DNA of 16,408 nucleotides from the NCBI GenBank assembly GCA_900551945.1, contig URYE01000065.1, positions 1-16,408 on the forward strand. Direction: 5' to 3'. The DNA is from an uncultured Eubacterium sp. (GTDB lineage Bacteria > Bacillota > Clostridia > Lachnospirales > Lachnospiraceae). The notes under the pieces were generated by a model, which saw nothing but the letters and a program-made list of their open reading frames with translations, was not told the origin of the DNA and searched no databases. A program made the translations under genes and the position numbers. Below, in pieces: positions 1 through 7,234 of the stretch (position 1 is the stretch's first letter; every line of letters begins with the position of its first letter).

Positions 1-46
1 GAGTGGCTTTCAGCCCCACAGCGAGCTATGGGGTTTTTCGCCACTT
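1..46. terminator. Nested GC-rich hairpin, probable intrinsic terminator
   Basis: Two nested inverted repeats are visible. The outer arms are AGTGGC (2-7) and GCCACT (40-45). The inner arms are CCCCA (14-18) and TGGGG (29-33), extended by A-T and G-C pairs around a CGAG tetraloop (23-26 region). On the plus strand the inner stem is followed at once by five Ts (34-38), which is the form of an intrinsic terminator for a gene entering from the left. It could also end minus-strand transcripts leaving the lyase gene, but the T tract for that direction would lie outside the window. It is strikingly GC-rich for this region. Confidence 0.55.
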
Positions 47-119
47 ATTTATAACTTTCTATTGTCACCACTTCCACTCACTTACTTTTTGTGTTTTTGC
101 TTTAAAAAACTTCTATAAA

Positions 120-270
120 CTATCAGTAGTATATAAGCAATAAATGCACCATTAAAAGAACTATTGCTTGTATTTATATGACAGTAGCGAACACACTTGT
201 TCAATAATTGCATATAAATACAGGCAATTGTACTTTTACTGATGTGTGCTTGCTTATATACTACTGATAG
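120..270. mobile_element. 151-bp near-perfect palindrome, MITE-like element
   Basis: The ends are a perfect 21-bp inverted repeat (120-140 against 250-270), beginning CTATCAGTAGTATATAAGC. Similarity between the arms continues inward almost to the centre: blocks such as TGTATTTATATG and TAAAAG recur in both arms, and the tip is GAACA-CACT-TGTTC (189-202). The whole element would fold into one long imperfect hairpin with a 4-nt loop. There is no transposase and no credible coding sequence inside; a 64-codon frame across it is only a by-product of the palindrome. I could not see a clear target-site duplication. The structure fits a miniature inverted-repeat element; a long structured RNA is the alternative. 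Confidence 0.6.
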
Positions 271-306
271 CCTCAAAACCTAAATATACAAAAACACAAC
301 TTCTCA

Positions 307-2697
307 TTATTTTAAAATTTCATCATTCCATAGTCCTGCATTTACAAGGTCTTTGTAATAAGTTATAAGTGGTATAAAACTTTGTGCAAAATTCTTTGTG
401 CTTCCACCTGCACAACATACTGCGTCTTCAACAATTTGCTTACTTCCATTTGTTGAGGCTGGATTATCATTTATTGCCTTTTTAAAAGTTTTAAAACCAT
501 ACTTAAGATACTCTGCATTTCCCGTAAGCTCATATCCTATTGAAAGTGACTCTAATAAAAGTGTATTATTTCCTAAACGAGATAGACTTGGTAACTCCTT
601 GTAATAAAACAAGCCACAGTCAAGCAGACAATTTTGAGTAAGGTCGTCTATAGCTCTTATAAGCATTTGCTTAATATCTTCTGATGGAAACTCTCTGTAA
701 TATCTCATTAAACTTCCAACTGCTACAGATATCATAAAACCCACTCTTATAGTTGTATTATCTGTATATGGTGCAAGCCAATTGCCATATTCTTCTTCCC
801 ACACCTTAAAACTGTCTATTATCCATTCACATTTTGAAAGCCATTTTTTATCATGTGTTTCAATATACAATGCTGTAAGTGTTCTTAAAGCCCACCCCGT
901 TTCTCTTGCATTAGCTTCTCCCGGTGTCGCATACATAGGTGTATCAAGAAGTTTTAAAACATTTTCTCCAATTCCTATTGCTGTTTCAAATCCTCTTATA
1001 TCTCCTGAAAAATGATAATAGTCAAAAAGCCCTTCAACCCATTCATGTGAACACACCATCACTCCATTTTCACAATGTCCTGCGGTATGCTCCCACTGAC
1101 CACCAAGCTTTAAAGGATCTTTGCTATAATGACACACATCAACATCCATCCAATGTCTAGCACTTACAAAAAGATAGTCAAGAAATCTTCTTATACCTGT
1201 TCTTGCATACTGTAACGCACAGGAATGTGGATAATCATATTCATTATTACTCCACACATATCTTCCATTACCACGCCCCTGCTTAGTATATCCTGCGTCC
1301 CAAGTATCGCCCCAAGTCATCATGCCAAAACATCTTGAATGACTGTCAGCTTTTCCAATAAGTGCAATTTCAACATCATCATTTTTTTCATCTGGGAAAA
1401 CATCTATCATTACCCCTGAATTTTTAAATACTTCTGGTGAAATATAAGGTCTATCTGGCATTTGATATATAAGACTTCTATTGTCAAGCTCTTTTATACC
1501 TTCTTTAGGTGAATGAAAATGTATTAAAAACTTCTGCTCTCTTAACATACCTGATTGCATTTTTACACTGTCAATTCCTTCTGGTACAAGCATTACAGCA
1601 ATTCCATTTTCATCTGCTTTTACAGCCTTTGGATAATTTTGTTGAGCTTGAAATACAGTTATGCACACACCATCTTTTTCATCAGTTCTATCTGCCATAA
1701 ATGTTCCATACAACACTTCTGCAAAATGCTCATTCGCTTCTTTTACAAGAAAGTGTGCATCTACATATTTATTAACAGAAGTGCCATCTTTGCCTATGTA
1801 AAAGTCTGTCTTATAGTTAGAACTTCCCACAAAAGTTCTAATATTTTCTACCGGTGCTTTCTTTTCTATAAGTTCAAGCTCTGTAATTCCCCTTGTGTGA
1901 AATATTGGACCTTCATTACTAGAATTATCAAGGATACCATCACCACAACCTGTCGAGTCTGTAAGTGTATCTAATTTCATATCATGTATATTTGCATTTA
2001 TAACACTATCTTTATTAGCTTTAAGATAAAATACAAGCGATTTTATCTCAAGAACACTATCTGTTGTATTAATTATTCTGTAACCAACTTCAACCCATTG
2101 TTTTCCTGCATAAGCTGTAATTGTTATTTCAAAATCAACATTTTGCTTGTCGTTTGTATTTGTATTTACAATATTACTTCCTTTGCCAGTTAGTATTGTA
2201 CAAAGCCTTCCTTGTTCTGTTATACTCCAATTATCTATGTGCATATCATAACAAGTATTGTCTTTGTCTATAAGATATGGACCTTCAAACTGACTTGCGT
2301 CATAATATTCTCTGCCATCATCAAGTATTTCAAAGATATGATTGCTATTGTTTTTTACTGAGAACATTAAACCATCACTATCTACAAAATAACCATCTTT
2401 CTTTTGTTCTACTACAATTCCTTTGTAATCATTCTTCTTATCTGAATTATAATCACACTCAAGTACTGTTCCTTTATTTGCTGGTAAATCTGCCATAAAT
2501 CTTATAAACATATATCTTACAGAACCATCTTTATGTGTTGCTGTTACCTTTGTCTGCACTGGAACGGCTTTACCATTTTGAAATATTGCTACATTATCAA
2601 CACTTTTTAATTCCCCTGCTTTAACTGGTATTGCTATATTGCAATGCTCCATTTTTCTTTCATATCTATACAGTTTATCAAAATATATTTTTGTCAT
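307..2697 (-). CDS. PcRGLX/YetA-family exo-rhamnogalacturonan lyase (PL26-like)
   Basis: 796 residues with no signal peptide or membrane segment, so probably cytoplasmic. The N-terminal third looks like the beta-rich RIFT-barrel-type domain of the PcRGLX/YetA family. The C-terminal half is alpha-helical and carries the aromatic and histidine-rich signatures of the family: WGDTWDAGY (about 462-470), ARHWMDVDVCHY (513-524), GGQWEHTAGH (532-541), HEWVEGLFDYYHFSGD (551-566) and RETGWALR (598-605). Known members cleave rhamnogalacturonan I fragments from the chain end by beta-elimination. A cytoplasmic location suggests action on imported pectin oligosaccharides, which is inference. The start is an ATG preceded by AAAGAGGTTT. 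No sugar transporter or other pectin gene is next to it, and the gap of 163 bp from coaBC suggests its own promoter. The family assignment is fairly secure; the exact substrate is not. Confidence 0.72.
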   Translation of the reverse strand: MTKIYFDKLYRYERKMEHCNIAIPVKAGELKSVDNVAIFQNGKAVPVQTKVTATHKDGSVRYMFIRFMADLPANKGTVLECDYNSDKKNDYKGIVVEQKKDGYFVDSDGLMFSVKNNSNHIFEILDDGREYYDASQFEGPYLIDKDNTCYDMHIDNWSITEQGRLCTILTGKGSNIVNTNTNDKQNVDFEITITAYAGKQWVEVGYRIINTTDSVLEIKSLVFYLKANKDSVINANIHDMKLDTLTDSTGCGDGILDNSSNEGPIFHTRGITELELIEKKAPVENIRTFVGSSNYKTDFYIGKDGTSVNKYVDAHFLVKEANEHFAEVLYGTFMADRTDEKDGVCITVFQAQQNYPKAVKADENGIAVMLVPEGIDSVKMQSGMLREQKFLIHFHSPKEGIKELDNRSLIYQMPDRPYISPEVFKNSGVMIDVFPDEKNDDVEIALIGKADSHSRCFGMMTWGDTWDAGYTKQGRGNGRYVWSNNEYDYPHSCALQYARTGIRRFLDYLFVSARHWMDVDVCHYSKDPLKLGGQWEHTAGHCENGVMVCSHEWVEGLFDYYHFSGDIRGFETAIGIGENVLKLLDTPMYATPGEANARETGWALRTLTALYIETHDKKWLSKCEWIIDSFKVWEEEYGNWLAPYTDNTTIRVGFMISVAVGSLMRYYREFPSEDIKQMLIRAIDDLTQNCLLDCGLFYYKELPSLSRLGNNTLLLESLSIGYELTGNAEYLKYGFKTFKKAINDNPASTNGSKQIVEDAVCCAGGSTKNFAQSFIPLITYYKDLVNAGLWNDEILK

Positions 2698-2715
2698 AAT
2701 AAACCTCTTTCTTTA

Positions 2716-2800
2716 ATAAGCGATACACATGGCTTTTTTATTGATAAGCGTAGTATAAGATAAATGTTCTGTATTTTCCACTGATACATTAATCATTATA
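2716..2800 (-). promoter_or_regulatory. Possible promoter and paired direct repeats upstream of the lyase gene
   Basis: On the minus strand a TATAAT hexamer lies at 2795-2800, with no good -35 match. Downstream of it are two direct copies of CGCTTAT (2744-2750 and 2716-2722), each followed by a pyrimidine and AA, with a period of 28 bp. Between them and the ATG is the Shine-Dalgarno region. Repeats placed between a promoter and a sugar-catabolic gene could be operator half-sites. The region is very AT-rich, so chance matches to a -10 are likely. Confidence 0.25.
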
Positions 2801-2860
2801 TATTTTTTTACAGAAAAATTATCCTCTTTATTTCCCCACTTCTATTTTAACACCCTATTC

Positions 2861-4060
2861 TTACATTCTTTTTAAAATGCAGTTAAATATATTTTGTGCT
2901 ACATCAAACTTACTCATTTTTTCCAGTTCTACACAGTTATCTTTAGTAATAATAGTTACTACATTAGTATCTGTTCCAAAACCTGCACCATCTGTTTTTA
3001 GATTATTTGCTACTATCATATCAAGATTTTTCTTTTCTAGCTTTGCCTTTGAGTTCTCCAAAACATTTTGCGTTTCCATAGAAAAGCCACATAAAAATAA
3101 TTTATTATTCTTATCAGCTTTGTACTTACCTAATGAAGCAAGAATGTCATCTGTATTTTCAAGCTTAATTTCTGTAAAACCATTTGACTTCTTTATCTTA
3201 TTATCACTTACTACTTCTGGTCTATAATCTGCAACTGCTGCCGCCTTAACAATAATATCACTATCAGGGGCATTTTCCATTACAGCCTCATACATATCCT
3301 TTGCTGATACAACATTTACCATCTTAACAAATGGAACTGGCTTTATATTCACAATACCAGAAATAAGAGTTACATCAGCCCCCCTAAGCATAGCATTTTC
3401 TGCAAGCGCATATCCCATTTTACCTGTAGAATTATTAGAAATGTATCTTACGGGGTCTATCGCTTCCCTTGTAGGGCCTGCTGTAACACATACTTTAAGC
3501 CCCTTCATATCCTTTTCACAAGCAATCTCTTTCATAATATAACTTAAAAGCACTTCTTCTGATGGCATTTTTCCAACACCCTCATCACCACAAGCAAGAT
3601 GTCCACTATCTGGAGTTATAACTTCAATTCCATAATTTTGTAACTTTTTGATATTATCTTGAACTATAGGATTAAGATACATATTAGTATTCATAGCTGG
3701 TGCAACTATTTTTTTACATTTGCAGGCTAAAAATGTTGTTGTAAGCATATCATCTGCAATCCCCGAAGCCATTTTACCAATAACATTTGCACTAGCAGGC
3801 GCTACAAGAAATACATCTGCCTTTTTTGCTAAAGAAACATGCTCTACATTATATTGGAAATTTCTATCAAAGGTATCTATTAAACATTTATTACTTGTTA
3901 GTGTTTCAAAAGTAATTGGATTAATAAAGTTTTGTGCATTCTTAGTCATTATTACATCAACATTACAATTAAGCTTTTTAAGCATACTAGCAAGTCCTGC
4001 AATCTTATATGCCGCAATACTTCCCGTTACCCCTAAAATAACATTTTTACCTTTAAGCAT
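2861..4060 (-). CDS. coaBC: Bifunctional phosphopantothenoylcysteine decarboxylase / phosphopantothenate-cysteine ligase
   Basis: 399 residues, the usual length of CoaBC (Dfp). It performs two consecutive cytoplasmic steps of coenzyme A synthesis: nucleotide-dependent ligation of 4'-phosphopantothenate to cysteine (CoaB) and FMN-dependent decarboxylation to 4'-phosphopantetheine (CoaC). The N-terminal flavoprotein domain shows GVTGSIAAYK (10-19), the active-site histidine in VEHVSLAK (His74), PASANVIGKMASGIADD (88-104), PAMNTNMY (121-128) and the substrate-clamp cysteine in LACGDEG (Cys157). The CoaB domain follows from about 187, with VTAGPTREAIDPVR (192-205), ISNNSTGKMG (207-216), VKAAAVADYRP (271-281) and KIKK (288-291). 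The ATG is preceded by AAGGAGA at good spacing. It starts 24 bp after coaX and is probably co-transcribed with it. Confidence 0.96.
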   Translation of the reverse strand: MLKGKNVILGVTGSIAAYKIAGLASMLKKLNCNVDVIMTKNAQNFINPITFETLTSNKCLIDTFDRNFQYNVEHVSLAKKADVFLVAPASANVIGKMASGIADDMLTTTFLACKCKKIVAPAMNTNMYLNPIVQDNIKKLQNYGIEVITPDSGHLACGDEGVGKMPSEEVLLSYIMKEIACEKDMKGLKVCVTAGPTREAIDPVRYISNNSTGKMGYALAENAMLRGADVTLISGIVNIKPVPFVKMVNVVSAKDMYEAVMENAPDSDIIVKAAAVADYRPEVVSDNKIKKSNGFTEIKLENTDDILASLGKYKADKNNKLFLCGFSMETQNVLENSKAKLEKKNLDMIVANNLKTDGAGFGTDTNVVTIITKDNCVELEKMSKFDVAQNIFNCILKRM

Positions 4061-4084
4061 TTTTCTCTCCTTATCATGTCCGAT

Positions 4085-4903
4085 TTATTCAATATTTTTA
4101 TCATATATAACTTTAAGACCTTTTAACAAAAGTTCATTATCAAGAATAATATTTGTCTTACAATTAGGTACTATTACTTCTGCAAGCCCACCAGTTGCTA
4201 TAACTTTAGCTTCATTTGGTGAACCATCTATAAAGCCAGTTTCATTTTTAATTCGTTCAATCATACCATCAATACAAGAAGCATTTCCATATACAATTCC
4301 ACTTTGCATACATTGAATTGTATTCTTTCCAATAACTTTTGATGGTGCTTCAAGACTTATTCTTGGAAGCTGTGAAGTTCTTGAAACGAGTGAATCAAGC
4401 GAAACTCTTATACCCGGCATAATAACTCCACCTATATAATTCTTTTTCTCATCCACAACAGAGATTGTTGTAGCAGTTCCAATATCAACTACAATAGCAG
4501 GTGCACCATACACATTTATTGCTGCAACTGCGTCAACTACCAAATCACTTCCTAACTGTCTTGGCTGCTCCATTAAAATATTAAGCCCTGTCTTTATACC
4601 TGGACCTACTATTAATGGAGTTATTTGTGTTACTTTTTCAACTGCTTCTTTTATAATTCTTGTAAGCTGTGGAACAACTGATGATATTATTGCTCCCTTT
4701 ATATCTTCACTTTTAATATTATACAATTCAAGAACCGTTTTAAATAACACAGCAAACTCAAGTTCTGTTTTAGAAATATCTGTTGACATTCTCTCCTCAA
4801 ATAATACTTTATTATCATCTATACAACCAATTACTATATTGGTATTTCCCATATCAATAGCAAGTACCATTCCCTTGCTGTTATATCTTTTATTTTTATT
4901 CAT
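4085..4903 (-). CDS. coaX: Type III pantothenate kinase
   Basis: 272 residues from this ATG. CoaX phosphorylates pantothenate to 4'-phosphopantothenate, the committed step of coenzyme A synthesis; the type III family is known to be largely insensitive to CoA feedback. The ASKHA-fold signatures are present: phosphate-binding LAIDMGNTNI (14-23), the GSD motif with the catalytic aspartate (Asp120) followed by LVVDAVAA, the second phosphate loop VDIGTATT (139-146), and PGIRVSLDSL (163-172). The family normally begins close to the LAID motif, so the ATG at residue 12 (GMVLAID) is a plausible alternative start. The SD is weak for the upstream start (AGAAAGAGA), and AAGGGA lies rather close to the internal one. 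The gene is followed by coaBC after 24 bp and preceded by a structured leader. Confidence 0.95.
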   Translation of the reverse strand: MNKNKRYNSKGMVLAIDMGNTNIVIGCIDDNKVLFEERMSTDISKTELEFAVLFKTVLELYNIKSEDIKGAIISSVVPQLTRIIKEAVEKVTQITPLIVGPGIKTGLNILMEQPRQLGSDLVVDAVAAINVYGAPAIVVDIGTATTISVVDEKKNYIGGVIMPGIRVSLDSLVSRTSQLPRISLEAPSKVIGKNTIQCMQSGIVYGNASCIDGMIERIKNETGFIDGSPNEAKVIATGGLAEVIVPNCKTNIILDNELLLKGLKVIYDKNIE

Positions 4904-4928
4904 AATATTCTCTTTCTATATAATTATT

Positions 4929-5003
4929 GGTTCTTACACATTTATTAAAGCAAACATTACAATCTGTTTTGCAAATTATAATATTTTATAAATGCGAAGA
5001 ACC
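4929..5003 (-). promoter_or_regulatory. Long inverted repeat in the coaX leader, candidate structured 5' UTR
   Basis: Arms at 4929-4945 and 4988-5003 share GGTTCTT and CATTTAT with one small bulge, giving about 14-16 base pairs. Inside, GCAAA and TTTGC form a second smaller dyad. The transcript would carry this hairpin about 25 nt before the coaX ATG. It lacks a following U tract, so it does not look like a terminator. It could be a cis-regulatory RNA or a protein-binding dyad. I do not recognise a named riboswitch class. Confidence 0.4.
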
Positions 5004-5032
5004 TTTTCGTTATTTTTATATATATAATACTT

Positions 5033-5041
5033 ATTATAGCA
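5033..5041 (-). promoter_or_regulatory. Possible extended -10 promoter for coaX-coaBC
   Basis: The minus strand reads TGCTATAAT, that is, a TATAAT hexamer (5033-5038) with the TGn extension typical of extended -10 promoters. No convincing -35 is present at 17 bp. It lies in the 169-bp gap between the transporter gene and coaX and upstream of the leader dyad, so a transcript from it would include that hairpin. Confidence 0.4.
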
Positions 5042-5072
5042 TATTATTCAAATGTAAAATCTTAATATTTAC

Positions 5073-5753
5073 TTAATTAGGTAATAATGATGATTTATTA
5101 GCAACTTTTAATATTGCTTTTGTTATTGCTGAAACAAGTACTCCAGCTACTAATGCTTCTGGTATTCCTTGTGTACCTATTACACCTAATATTACACCGT
5201 ATAAAGCTTCTGTCATTATTCCTTTTGCCGCAGCATAACTTGAACCAAATAAGAAATATATTCCATTCATAACAAGAATTGTATTAGTAAGTGAACCTGC
5301 AACTCCTGCAACTGCAAGCGCTATTACATTTCCATTTTTCTTTATAAGCTTACTTACAGCCTTATATACATAGTAAGCTACTACTCCAATAAGTACTCTA
5401 GGAACTATACAGATTATTACACTGTTTAAATTACCATGTACTTCACCTACACTATAAAAAGGTGAAAATACAAATGATGTAAGGTTAGGATTAATTGTAT
5501 TATTAATCATACTTGTCAATCCAAATATACCGCCAAGAAATGCGCCGATTTTTGGTCCTAAGACGATTGCTCCGATTATTACAGGGATATGAATAATAGT
5601 TGCATTCATAAAACCAAGCGGTATGTAACCCATATAAGGTACAAATGCCATAGCAATAATAATTGCTGTAAACATCGCTGTCAGAACCATCTTGTGTGTT
5701 TTTGCTTTTTGTGTCATTTTAACTACCATACTTGCCTTTGCAAGCCCTTTCAA
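5073..5753 (-). CDS. panT: ECF transporter S component, probably for pantothenate
   Basis: A hydrophobic protein with about six predicted membrane segments, from the stretch VLTAMFTAIIIAMAFV onward, with the S-component signature IPLGFMNATIIHIPVIIGA followed by GPKIGAFLGGIFGLTS. S components bind a vitamin and dock on a shared energising module (EcfT with two ATPases), which is not in this window. The adjacent coaX-coaBC pair points to pantothenate as substrate; that is inference from context. The open frame extends to an ATG at 5852, but a promoter lies inside that extension (5790-5819). I therefore place the start at the TTG at 5753, preceded by AAGGAG with 10-nt spacing. The ATGs at 5729 and 5717 are alternatives. 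The symbol is offered on context only. Confidence 0.75.
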   Translation of the reverse strand: MKGLAKASMVVKMTQKAKTHKMVLTAMFTAIIIAMAFVPYMGYIPLGFMNATIIHIPVIIGAIVLGPKIGAFLGGIFGLTSMINNTINPNLTSFVFSPFYSVGEVHGNLNSVIICIVPRVLIGVVAYYVYKAVSKLIKKNGNVIALAVAGVAGSLTNTILVMNGIYFLFGSSYAAAKGIMTEALYGVILGVIGTQGIPEALVAGVLVSAITKAILKVANKSSLLPN

Positions 5754-5789
5754 AATGTTACCGCTCCTTAAGGATACAGCACAATTTTG

Positions 5790-5819
5790 ATTATATACTA
5801 AGAAAATATGATATTGCAA
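5790..5819 (-). promoter_or_regulatory. Sigma-70-type promoter of the ECF S-component gene
   Basis: On the minus strand TTGCAA (5814-5819) and TATAAT (5790-5795) are separated by 18 bp. The predicted transcription start, near 5783, lies about 30 nt before the TTG start at 5753, with the AAGGAG between them. The promoter is inside the longest open frame, which argues against the longest start. Confidence 0.6.
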
Positions 5820-5903
5820 TATTTTGTTGTAAATAAGTGGCAAAAAAGACATTTCTTACTATGAGGATTAGTCAACTTAAGTTTTTGAAAATATATACAT
5901 ATA

Positions 5904-5989
5904 AAAAAGAACAACAAGCCATATTTGTACGCCACCATCAAACAAATGCGTTTGCTATAGACACACAAATATAGTCTGTTGTTCTTTTT
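5904..5989. terminator. Three-tier bidirectional hairpin terminator
   Basis: Perfect 13-bp outer arms (5904-5916, AAAAAGAACAACA, and 5977-5989) enclose a second 8-bp stem (ATATTTGT/ACAAATAT) and a small inner CAAAC/GTTTG hairpin. Both strands leave the stem through a T run, so it can terminate in either direction. Its place 85 bp after the stop of the DUF218 gene and upstream of the S-component promoter fits the terminator of the former. The branched interior is larger than a simple terminator needs. Confidence 0.65.
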
Positions 5990-6074
5990 AATTGTGCATT
6001 AGTTTATAAACTCCTGCTATCTTAAAAAAGTTTATTGCAAGCGTCAATTTTAAAACTAAAAAATATGTAACTTC

Positions 6075-6845
6075 TTAATTTCTAAAATTGCCACATATGA
6101 AATCTTTTATTACTCCTATGCTTTCACGAACCATATAATTTATAAATAAGATATTATCACTTGAAGCAGGTATACCCGTTATATTTTCAAGTCCTTTTGC
6201 TCTTGCTAATTTCTTAGCTCTATATATATGAAAATTATTAGTAACAATTCCTACTTTTGCTGACTTATTCTGAATATAACTTTCACTAAATCTAAAGTTT
6301 TCTTCTGTATTTGTTGACTTATCTTCTCGTATAATTCTATCTTTGGATATTCCATTTTGTACAAGGTAATCATACATAGCCTGCGCTTCTGAAATATCTT
6401 CTCCATTTCCTTGACCACCTGAAACTATTATTGTGATATATTTTTCGGAATTATCATTTTCTATACCATTAACATATTCAATTGTCTTATCTAATCGCTT
6501 ACGCAAGGACTTTGTTATTCTAAGTCCCCTTACTTGACAACCAAGCACTATAACATATTCACAATCAGTATCGGGCTTTTTTACCATTTCTGAAACTATC
6601 AATCCCTCTAATCCAGCAAAACAAATAGCTCCTGCAATAATTATTCCTATCATTAACTTCGTAACGACTGATGGAATATTTATTATACCTTTAACTGTTA
6701 GCCATCTTAATTCAAATATTATGGCAAAAAATGCTGTGAGTATTAACCATACAAAAATAAATGATGAACCCGCTCCTGCATAGGCGGCACATATAGCGTA
6801 ATATATAATACATATAATTGCTAATATTAACCATATAAAATACAT
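6075..6845 (-). CDS. YdcF/SanA-like DUF218 membrane protein
   Basis: 256 residues. Three hydrophobic segments (about 3-20, 28-45 and 60-82) anchor it in the membrane, followed by one DUF218 domain. The family signatures are YVIVLGCQV (97-105), the basic helix RITKSLRKRLDKTIEY (109-124), VSGGQGNGEDISEAQAM (141-157), REDKSTNTEENFRFS (173-187) and VTNNFHIYRAKKLA (201-214). Proteins of this family have been linked to cell-envelope integrity and to binding of adenosylated cofactors, but no reaction is established. The ATG is preceded by AAGGAAA. It lies 107 bp after cas2 in the same direction, with only AT-rich sequence and no clear terminator between, so read-through from the cas genes is possible. 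A functional link with CRISPR is not implied. Confidence 0.85.
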   Translation of the reverse strand: MYFIWLILAIICIIYYAICAAYAGAGSSFIFVWLILTAFFAIIFELRWLTVKGIINIPSVVTKLMIGIIIAGAICFAGLEGLIVSEMVKKPDTDCEYVIVLGCQVRGLRITKSLRKRLDKTIEYVNGIENDNSEKYITIIVSGGQGNGEDISEAQAMYDYLVQNGISKDRIIREDKSTNTEENFRFSESYIQNKSAKVGIVTNNFHIYRAKKLARAKGLENITGIPASSDNILFINYMVRESIGVIKDFICGNFRN

Positions 6846-6952
6846 ACGTTATTTCCTTATATTAATTAATTTTTTATATATCATATTTTTAATTTTAGTA
6901 GTTTTATTATTTTAACAAGATTGATTGCTAATTTCAATATTTTTTTAATATA

Positions 6953-7234
6953 TTATATCATTAAGTCTTCGCCTGTACTTTCACTATTATTACCAATAAC
7001 TTCTTCACCAAATACATTATCATTCATCAATTTTATTATACATATAAAGTCTTCTTCCTCATCTATTACACTTTTAAGTTCATTTCTAAGTTTTATCAAT
7101 TTTGATGGTGTCATTTCCCCTCTAAAAACCGATTTTTGAAAATGAGATAAATATTTTTTACATATCTTAAATACTCTTTGTACTCTTTTTTCTCCTACAT
7201 CATAAAACAAAAACGCATAATTATAATTTTTCAT
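6953..7234 (-). CDS. cas2: CRISPR-associated endoribonuclease-fold protein Cas2
   Basis: 93 residues, the normal size. It opens with the ferredoxin-like strand YAFLFYDVGEKRVQRVFKIC, which carries the conserved aspartate (Asp12), followed by LSHFQKSVFRGEMTPSK, both typical of type I-B Cas2. Cas2 dimers bridge two Cas1 dimers in the spacer integrase. The start codon overlaps the cas1 stop by one base (TAATG), which indicates translational coupling. The acidic tail after about residue 70 has no motif I recognise. It is the last gene of the cas cluster, and no obvious terminator follows. Confidence 0.95.
   Translation of the reverse strand: MKNYNYAFLFYDVGEKRVQRVFKICKKYLSHFQKSVFRGEMTPSKLIKLRNELKSVIDEEEDFICIIKLMNDNVFGEEVIGNNSESTGEDLMI

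Noticed and set aside
82..276. A 64-codon minus-strand frame
   Set aside because: It spans the 151-bp palindrome and has no Shine-Dalgarno or recognisable protein features; it is a by-product of the hairpin element.
398..2498. Several plus-strand frames opposite the lyase gene
   Set aside because: They are antisense to a well-supported 796-residue protein and lack ribosome sites and family features.
3720..4316. A 198-codon plus-strand frame opposite coaBC/coaX
   Set aside because: It overlaps two conserved genes on the other strand and shows no recognisable domain.
4904..5072. A known pantothenate-related RNA motif in the coaX leader
   Set aside because: The dyad does not show features I can match to a named motif, so it is left as an unnamed structure.
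6846..6952. A terminator after cas2
   Set aside because: The 107-bp gap is AT-rich, but I could not find a stable stem followed by a T run.
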